Shown here piece by piece: positions 57,264 to 64,000 of a stretch of 64,000 nucleotides of DNA; the stretch's first letter is position 1; each line of letters opens with the position of its first letter. The stretch is from Aphelenchoides besseyi (lineage: Eukaryota; Nematoda; Chromadorea; Rhabditida; Aphelenchoididae): contig JAMPIQ010000002.1 in the NCBI GenBank assembly GCA_024699855.1, positions 1,116,001 through 1,180,000 of the forward strand. Reading direction: 5' to 3'. The notes under the pieces were generated by a model that worked only from the letters and a program-made list of their open reading frames with translations, searched no databases and was not told the DNA's origin. The translations under genes were made by a program, and so were the position numbers.

Positions 57264-57703
57264 CATTGTTTGATTGCCACATTTAGTCTTCCGAATCTTC
57301 TTATTCAGCACAATGAATCTGGCTTTGTTTTTCAATTCTACTCTTCAAAAGCTTTTTTTAAGTTCTTGGGCCGACCGAGCTTGTAGTTAAGACAAAAGTC
57401 GATTTCCTGTTCGTTCTTCAAATAATTTTTATTGGAGTGTCTGAATTCGTACAAAACGCTGATGTTTGAACACTCTAGAAAACTCCAGCAACTCAAATAA
57501 AAAATAGGTCGAGTGACGTTTGTCGAGCATTGATAAACAACTCTCAGTTGACATCTTCATGAGGCGAACTAATTGGGACTAGGAATTAAAGTTACTGAAG
57601 CTTAAAATGTATGGGAGCAGTTTGATATATACAAAGTAAAAAAAGGTAGTTCTAGTTACTCAACACGTGACATGGACACTACAAATATTGGTCAGATGCA
57701 TGA
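57264..57703. other. Unassigned, with an orphan minus-strand exon-like frame
   Basis: Between an acceptor-like TTTTCTAG and a TAG stop, minus strand 57474-57338 encodes about 45 residues (for example NEQEIDFCLNYKLGRP). It reads like real protein but has no partner and no known family. It may be the 5' side of the same decayed locus as the Sec23 fragment. Confidence 0.3.
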
Positions 57704-58818
57704 TTAATCGTGTTGTAAAGGAAGAACTAAGATGCTGGTTACTCTGGTCGGTGATGAAGGGAAGTTGTTTTTCGAACACAACAATCGAGACGTCCATCGA
57801 AACAAGATATTTCTGTAGATTTTAATGAAAAACAACGATAAAATGGAATTAATTGTTGGAAACCAAGTGAACAGCATCTCGGCGATCATACTAACAACAG
57901 AAGAGTCATACGCAGAGAATAGTGATATTTCCACACAGACTTGAGGTAATATGCTAATACAAATAAATACGATTATCTGAAAAAATACAATGAGCATTGA
58001 GTGTTTGCTTTTAACTTACTCGTGTAACCAACGTATAAGTAAATTGTGACAGCAACTCTTTGGTTTTGAAGTTAAAGACCTGTTTTTTCACTGTCCAAAC
58101 AGACCTACTGGCGATTATGATTGTTAAAATGATTGCTGTAAAGGCTAAGAATGAACGGTAGAAACCGAGTACTTTAAGGTCAAGATCATCCTGTGAGTTG
58201 TAGATCAAAACAACCGAATTTGAATCTTTTTGTGGCCACCAATTATCGTAACCAACATGATTATTCGCGAGATGAGCTGGATCTGATAAAATGATTGGCA
58301 GTTGAATGCAATTTAAAACTAGGATAACAACCAAAAGACACAAAATTTTATGTAACGATGGAACTTTTCTTCTGAAATCTCAATGATTAGCGATTAACTC
58401 GGTCTTCTGTTTACGTTGTTAGAATCTGATGACGAAACCAGAATTCGAGAAGCAGAATGAGGACTTCCAAAGTCATACTGAAGGTCGAAAACGTGTAGGC
58501 AATGAGTTGGAACATAGCCGAAAAATGTTTTGCTGGTCCTCGAAGCTTCAAAAGACCGACGCCATTCATCGTTCGAAAATCCTAAAAGCCTTGAAATAAA
58601 ACCCTTTGAGTAAGCATTCTAACCAATTGGCAAACCCAACATATGAAGATTACGTACATATCGATAAGCGCTGTTATCAATAAGATGGGACAATATGAAC
58701 GAAGACTCGGGGATGATCGTTTGAGAATGAAGAAAATTAGAGTTGAGTTTGCACACACGCCCACAACAAACGAAACATTATAATTGGCAAACAGAAGTGT
58801 TTCCAATAGTTTATTCAT
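57704..58818 (-). CDS. Seven-transmembrane chemoreceptor, family A (copy 3)
   Basis: Four exons (58818-58624, 58581-58415, 58371-58020, 57976-57704) encode 328 residues. Exon 2 is again 167 nt; exon 3 is 352 nt, two codons shorter than in copies 1 and 2. TM1 reads VVGVCANSTLIFFILKRSSPSLRS, close to the ILKRSPTSLKP of copy 1. The loop motif is NWWPQKDSNSVVLIY, and TTKEL/SQFTYTL follows. The C-terminus ends LSLFFIKIYRNI after TM7. The N-terminal tail is shorter and lacks the glycosylation cluster of copies 1 and 2. It lies about 6 kb from copy 2 in the same orientation, so these two could be a local duplication. Confidence 0.83.
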
Positions 58819-59528
58819 GTTAGGAAGTTAATCGACGGTTTCATAAATCTAACGAGGAAAGAATAAAATGTTTTTAGCTTGTCCCTATCTTCAAACTACA
58901 ATCCTAGAATTCTTAAGAATTCAAACTTGTAGTTGAACATCGAATGAGCATAAATGTGCCGTGATATCAAATCGTCTCTTAATTGCAAGAATATTATTGT
59001 GTATCGAGTGCTTGGTTGTGAAATGTTCTTAATACAAGAATGAGTAAAATAGAAACGAATCGGACAAATAAAGCAAAAAGACGAACATTGGTTAGCTGTT
59101 AATCAAAGTTATTGGACTGTTGTGCGGACAATAGCAAACATGTAAACACAAGAGAAAATGCTTACAAGCCCTATATTAATCGTTCGAAGGTATGACTTTT
59201 TGGCATTTGATCGTTACTCTAAACTTCATAAGTATCTCAACTTTAGATCACAGTTGAATCGAACACTTTTACTTGCAATTTCGTTTATCGACAAGTGCTT
59301 CTCAAATCGATTGTGTCTTGCATAATGCTTGTGCACGCGTGTTATGCCATTCAATTAAACAAAACAACATTCGGTCGTCAAAACCTTTGGACGTAAAATC
59401 GATTCTATTATCTTTTCAACAACAGAAAATGAGACTTCAATTCCAATACACCACCTTTGAATTATACTCAAATATCTCATTGGGCCTTTACTCTTAAACT
59501 AAATCACGTCAATTGAAAGGTACACGTA
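58819..59528. other. Intergenic, nothing recognised
   Basis: AT-rich, short frames only. It lies upstream of the receptor gene and 3' of the fucosyltransferase. Confidence 0.4.
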
Positions 59529-60871
59529 TCAGATGCTTAGTTCGGTTAGATTTCCATGAGCTGAACGATTCTGAGTGGTTTGTTTCAACAGCTCAGTCAC
59601 TTGAACTTGAGATCTTTTGTAGTAGTCAGTTTGTTTGATCAATTCGACTCCAAACTGATGAATGCATTCACTTTTGTTCCAAAAACTGCGAATATTCTGA
59701 GGCGGCAGCTTGGGCCTCAGAGTAGCCAATCGACACAACTGACAACCCGCATTCGAGTTGGTAACCGCAATGCCGTTGACTAGGTTGCCGTTCATTGTTC
59801 TCCGGTAGTTCTTAGTCCACTCAAAATAGCTGTAAGTTTGATTGAACAAAAAGGATTCAGGAAACTCACTTCATGTACTTCTGCTTATCTTCAATCAGCG
59901 TCTGCAAGAACTCGGCCAATTCGCGCGGAGATTCGAAGTCTGATGCGGCAAGGAAGGTGCCATTAAGCACTTGATTTGGATTCAAAACAGAACGACTGAA
60001 GATCACAGGCACCACGAGTTCTTTCAACCGCCAATACTTTTCGGTCGTGTACTCGGGACATACCGAGTTTTCGAACGCCAACGTGAAATAATGTTCATCT
60101 GAAACGAATGAACGTCGAAACAACCGTTGGATTCTTACCGACTAGCTTCTTCATCATTTGATCGTCCACCCGTTGTCCATAACATAGTCCAACTTTCGTG
60201 ACATTGACGTACTTGTTCAGTTCGTCGATAAATTCTGTCCGAGCTGAGGTCACAGCTCTACAGTTGGAAATCGAAGCAAAAACGGTTTTCTTTTTGTTCG
60301 CAACAGATTTCTCGATTTGTTCGGAAGTCCAAATCTGGCCAGCGGTTTCCGAGCCATCGCGACGAACAAACTCGTTGTACGGCAGATAGACTGTGGAAGT
60401 GGATCGGTAAGAGATCGTGATGTTGAAATAGTCAGCTCTAAACAACGAGTCTCCGTAGACTGAAGATCGTTATTGAAAGTTACAAAAAAACTTACTCATT
60501 GCATTGTCAGGCGATTCCATCATCAGAAACGCGTTCAAGGCTTGTGGATTAACGGGTGGAAGCCAATTATTGTTGTAATCGTGTTGATGAAGTATACGAA
60601 TAGCCGCAACTTGAGCATAAATCTTGTTGTAAGTGAACAAACAACTGTACGGACAATTCGAGTTGGTGTGGAAGATTGTCGACAAGTTGAATTCATTTCC
60701 CCAGAAATTAGTCCAAAACAAAATGATCGGTTTCTCCGTTTCAAAAAGGAACAACCGTTTAAGGTAGTGAAAAGTTTGTCGATTTCTATGCCAATTATCG
60801 ATGTAGAGTACACAACCGATGAAAAACGCTAAGACAAAAAGAATAGGTTTTCTAATTTGGTACATAATCAT
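59529..60871 (-). CDS. Alpha-1,3-fucosyltransferase (GT10 family)
   Basis: Four exons (60871-60496, 60459-60139, 60098-59870, 59829-59529) encode 408 residues, the usual length. It is a type II membrane protein: a short cytoplasmic end, then an anchor (PILFVLAFFIGCVLYID), then the lumenal catalytic part. GT10 landmarks are DYFNITISYRSTSTVYLPY, VFASISNCRAVTSAR, VGLCYGQR and FENSVCPEYTTEKYWR with the nucleotide-sugar binding residues. PVIFSRSVLN follows, where most family members have PVV. Such enzymes add fucose to GlcNAc on glycoproteins in the Golgi, including the core alpha-1,3-fucose typical of nematodes and plants. A divergent loop near GTFLAASDFESPRE replaces the more usual YIDVxDFxSPK. 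Confidence 0.88.
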
Positions 60872-61718
60872 TAATTCTAGCGATCAGCGGCAACATATGA
60901 CAAGAACTAAACGTTAAATGTGGTGATTACAACACCGGGCGTGGAATATTTGCTTAACTTTCTTGCCGTTAAGAGGCGTCTTAGCTTCAGTGCGAGATAA
61001 AATGTTTCAAATTAGTTCGAGAGTTTAGTTTATTCAATCGATAAAACGATCAGAGTAATGGATGTTGAGGAGACTTTTTGTTTAAACAAACAATCCTTCC
61101 AACTAATTTGAAATTATCTACTTAAATATCGGGAACATTTGAGAAGATCTTTTCGGAACTGCCAACACATTTCTGGTGGACTTCAACTTTGCTTTCTCTC
61201 AACTGCCTCTGCTATGACTTGAAAGTCAATAAGAAAGCAACGAATCACCCGAGCAAACAACGCGAAAAAATCGAAACGGACTCGGACATCGACCTTATTG
61301 TTAAACCACTAAGACAAATCCACGTAGATTTCTGCGGAAATTATCATTCAAGTTTAATGTCTGTAGATATAGCTGCATTGAAGATTTGAAGAAGCTCATA
61401 GAATCTTCGTTACCACAAACTGATCACTGAACGCACAAATCGACTACCGATCAGTAGACGGGTATCGATGGGTGCAGTTCAAGACAAACACTTTGTGTCC
61501 TTGCATCATATCGGTTTCTCAATTGGTTGTGAAATCGCTGACTATAAAACCACTCACTCGAACGCCGCGTCGTAATCAATGAAGTGCTACTTTCTATTCG
61601 CGTTGCAAACTCCATCTGATAACAGTCGATCGACGACAAGAACTTTGCTCTCACAACCAAAACTCCTCAGCTTTTGTTGGCATTTTTGTACGATCTCAAC
61701 TAACTCCTGAAGTCAAAA
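60872..61718. other. Divergent intergenic region
   Basis: This interval lies between the starts of the fucosyltransferase (minus) and the zinc-finger gene (plus). No specific element recognised. Confidence 0.4.
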
Positions 61719-62762
61719 ATGGCAATGATCGAGCTCACTTCAACACGAAATGAAAATCTTTCAACCTCACATTCGAGTGATTCCGTCGAAAAGGTTTGTT
61801 CGGCTTGGTTTCTTATTTCGAGTTCTTTCAGTTTGATTGCGGAGCCTGTCGATTGAAATTCTGTCGAATTGAAGAACTTCAATGGCATCTGAAAACCGAG
61901 CATCTGAGAAACAAAACAAGCAAGCGAAACAACCCAAAGGTAAATTGAATTCAGGGATCTTCACTATTTTGTAGTTGTGTTTCATTTGCAAGAACGAAAT
62001 AATGAACATCATGAAGCACAAATCTCGAGTTCATTGTTCTCTCCAAACTGTTTCCGGGGGTTTTGTTTTTCTCTGCTGTGAATGTGACTTTCGATCTTGT
62101 TCGATGGAAACTCGGGATGAACATTTTCGAGTGGAGCATCCAAACATCGAGTGGAAAGAAATCATTTTGCCGTCCAATAAAGTGAGCTTTTCTTTTTAAT
62201 TTTAACGATTCTTTTAGTTTTATTGTTATTTATGTCCCGATGTCTACAGCACGAATCTCCGTCTACTCGAACATTGTTTTGAGGAGCACCCCGAGGAAAC
62301 CGATTGGATGACTATGATTCTGGAACACGAAGAGAAGTTGGATGAACGTTACGAACAACATCTGAAAGATTCAAGAATAAGGCCCACAGGCACAGTAAGT
62401 TGGCTGTTCATTTCGTTGATTGTGTTTCAGAAAAAATGCTCAATTTGCGATGAGTGGATTGAAAACAACGATCACGCTGATCATATGTTGAAAGTTCATT
62501 TGGCACAGCGAACTCTCAATTCGTTTCTGTTCTTGTGTCCCGTTTGTTCCGATTTTCGTTCGTTTTCGTGCAACCAAAGAAATCTGCACTTACGTCAACA
62601 GCATCCGAATGTTCATCCGACTAATCAGCTCATGACTAAAAAGGTTCGTTTCAAATTTTTCATTTGATTTAACGTTTTCAGTTTCATTGCGAAGTTTGTC
62701 CGCTTTCTTTCGACACAAGACCACTTTTGGAAGTACATTTCACTTCAACTCACGGCTGTTGA
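61719..62762 (+). CDS. Modular C2H2 zinc-finger protein
   Basis: Six exons (61719-61793, 61832-61939, 61975-62181, 62218-62394, 62431-62643, 62682-62762) encode 286 residues. All five introns are phase 0. Exons 2-6 each begin within a few codons of the first Cys of a finger: FDCGAC, LCFICK, FYCYLC, KKCSIC and FHCEVC. Exons 3 and 5 carry two fingers each (CCECDFRSC and CPVCSDFRS are the second ones). The finger ends are of the HxxxxH kind, for example HLKTEH and HFRVEH. The protein is probably nuclear and DNA- or RNA-binding. Almost nothing besides fingers is present apart from a short Ser/Thr-rich N-terminus. The start is the first ATG after an in-frame stop. Confidence 0.82.
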
Positions 62763-63073
62763 ACAGACAAAAGGAAACTTCAATATTTGGAATCAAACCG
62801 GTTGATTGTCTATTTAGTCCTTCACTAAACTGGTGTTGTCAGATCGAAACGTTCACTCGTCGTCCGGTGAACACGAAGAGTTGCTAATGAGTGTGATTGA
62901 AGTCCAAGAATTTGGCTCAACAACTCAGTTGTTTGCGATGTATAATAGACTCAAATCAACTTATTAAGAGAATTGGTCGTATAAGCAACAAAGAAAACAA
63001 TGAAAGAAGTTTATTGTTTAAGTCTAACTGCTTCAATAACAAAAGGGCTACTCAAATTGAACTCCAAAGTCCT
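62763..63073. other. Short convergent spacer
   Basis: This spacer lies between the 3' ends of the zinc-finger gene and the glutamate receptor-like gene. Nothing recognised. Confidence 0.45.
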
Positions 63074-64000
63074 TTAGCGTCGTGTCAAAACTTCTCCGCT
63101 GAATACTAGAACTGCAAACGTTAAGCCAATACCGTAAATAGTAAGGACACCAAGATAAGGTTGAAGCTTCAGAATTTTTGGACCTCTAGTCAATCGATCG
63201 CAATGCGAATCACTAAAACAAAAAGAAGCTGTTAATGAAATTCAAACCTACGCTTCAAATCCTCGATAGTTTTTGTATTTTTCGTATATTCGTTTAATGG
63301 AAACTCGATTAGCAAGTATCGACTGATTGATTTGCAACATCTTTTAAGCGTCGTTTTCATTCAATACAAACAGTTAACTTACAAGTGAGTGTCCTTTCAG
63401 CATCCGGATTCTTTGATTGAACTATAAAGGCAAAACTAAATGCAAAGAAGCAAACAAACCGTTTGAAACGGGCTTCTCAAATATACCAAATCGCAGTAAT
63501 CACGATCCGCTAAAAATGCAACTTCATCATCATCTCGGGCCACGGCTATCTTCTGATTCGAATTCACGGCTTCGAGTATCGCGTGTGGATTCGGAAAATC
63601 TTGAACTTTGTTGTTGACAATAACATCTCTGATCTCGTAATAAGGAGACGCAAACGACGTATTGATCATTTCAAAGATCCTGAAACCTTGTTTAAAATGA
63701 TAGCAGCGCTTAACTTACCATCCACCACCAGCAAGGGATGCCAGCGAATATCGCTTTTCACGTAAAACTTTAATTAGGTCCTTCGATTCGAACGGACTGG
63801 TAATTTTGGCTTTTACAGCAGCAGAAGTTATGGACGAATTGTAAAGACTAAAAGAATAGAGCTATGAAAACAATTGAACAAACCCAACAATAAGAGCACA
63901 TTGTAAGAATCCAAATGTTATTACCAGGAAATTGCCTGAAAACTTATACTTAAACGAACCTCCGAACTACTTGCCAGAAATTAATTTGTGTTCAATTTGT
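63074..64000 (-). CDS. Ionotropic glutamate receptor-like protein, 3' part (5' end beyond window)
   Basis: Seven exons of a gene that enters from the right edge (64000-63975, 63935-63884, 63847-63719, 63679-63460, 63421-63383, 63340-63252, 63212-63074). The visible part runs from just before TM3 to the stop: KLISGNFLVITFGFLQCALIV (TM3), the second ligand-binding half with KITSPFESKDLIKVL and AVARDDDEVAFLADRDYC, then TM4 (PYLGVLTIYGIGLTFAVLVFSG) and a very short cytoplasmic end. After TM3 the sequence is GLYNSSITSAAV instead of the gating motif SYTANLAAF of classical AMPA/kainate receptors. This places it with the divergent nematode IR/GLR-like receptors. The first visible intron (63936-63974) has a GC donor (GCAAGT), which is needed to keep the frame. 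It is likely to be a chemosensory ion channel. Confidence 0.8.

Overview
The window is nematode chromosomal DNA. Almost every gene is split by very short GT-AG introns (mostly 35-52 nt, one clear case of 29 nt) with TTTCAG-type acceptors. The gene families are also nematode ones: a two-DM-domain MAB-3-like factor, ShKT and CAP/venom-allergen-like secreted proteins, nematode 7TM chemoreceptors and a UGT. A GH45 cellulase (36508-37197) points to the Aphelenchoididae (Bursaphelenchus/Aphelenchoides), plant- and fungus-feeding nematodes that carry fungal-type GH45 genes. The cellulase and one other small secreted gene have, just upstream, a perfect match to STATAWAARS, the gland-cell promoter motif described for Bursaphelenchus xylophilus. 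The genus assignment is inference.

Layout. 0.7-14 kb: a small Cys-rich secreted protein, the MAB-3-like factor, a type I membrane protein, a Pro/Lys-rich protein, a secreted protein, a C2H2 protein with a 45-nt internal repeat, and a decayed coiled-coil gene. 15.5-19.1 kb: a decayed Helitron with a C48 (Ulp1-like) protease-like domain, a Helitron N-terminal domain and a HUH Rep segment, but no helicase. 21.8-34.2 kb: two chemoreceptor genes, three secreted-protein genes (one ShKT, one CAP) and a UDP-glycosyltransferase. 35.1-37.2 kb: an aurora-type kinase 67 bp downstream of the GH45 cellulase on the same strand, an operon-like spacing. 38-46.5 kb: a multi-TM protein, a Ly6/uPAR-like GPI protein, an 11-exon aspartic protease, an incomplete unknown gene, an incomplete zinc-finger-like gene, and a secreted ShKT protein with Lys/Asp/Glu- and Arg/Gly-rich arms. 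46.8-50.1 kb: a divergent POU-homeodomain gene, then a second, nearly identical aurora kinase whose upstream neighbour is a decayed 3' end of a GH45 gene. 50.3-64 kb: two more chemoreceptors of the 29-kb type, a beta-propeller-like pseudogene, two further small genes, a Sec23 C-terminal fragment, an alpha-1,3-fucosyltransferase, a modular C2H2 gene, and the 3' part of an ionotropic glutamate receptor that runs off the right edge.

The strongest observation is the paired GH45 + aurora kinase cassette. The kinase halves are almost identical through exons and introns, while one GH45 is intact and the other is a relic. This is easier to explain by an old duplication of the whole cassette followed by recent gene conversion of the kinase than by one recent duplication. 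Exon models were assembled by hand from splice signals and reading-frame continuity. Lengths were checked to be multiples of three, but no transcript or database search was available.
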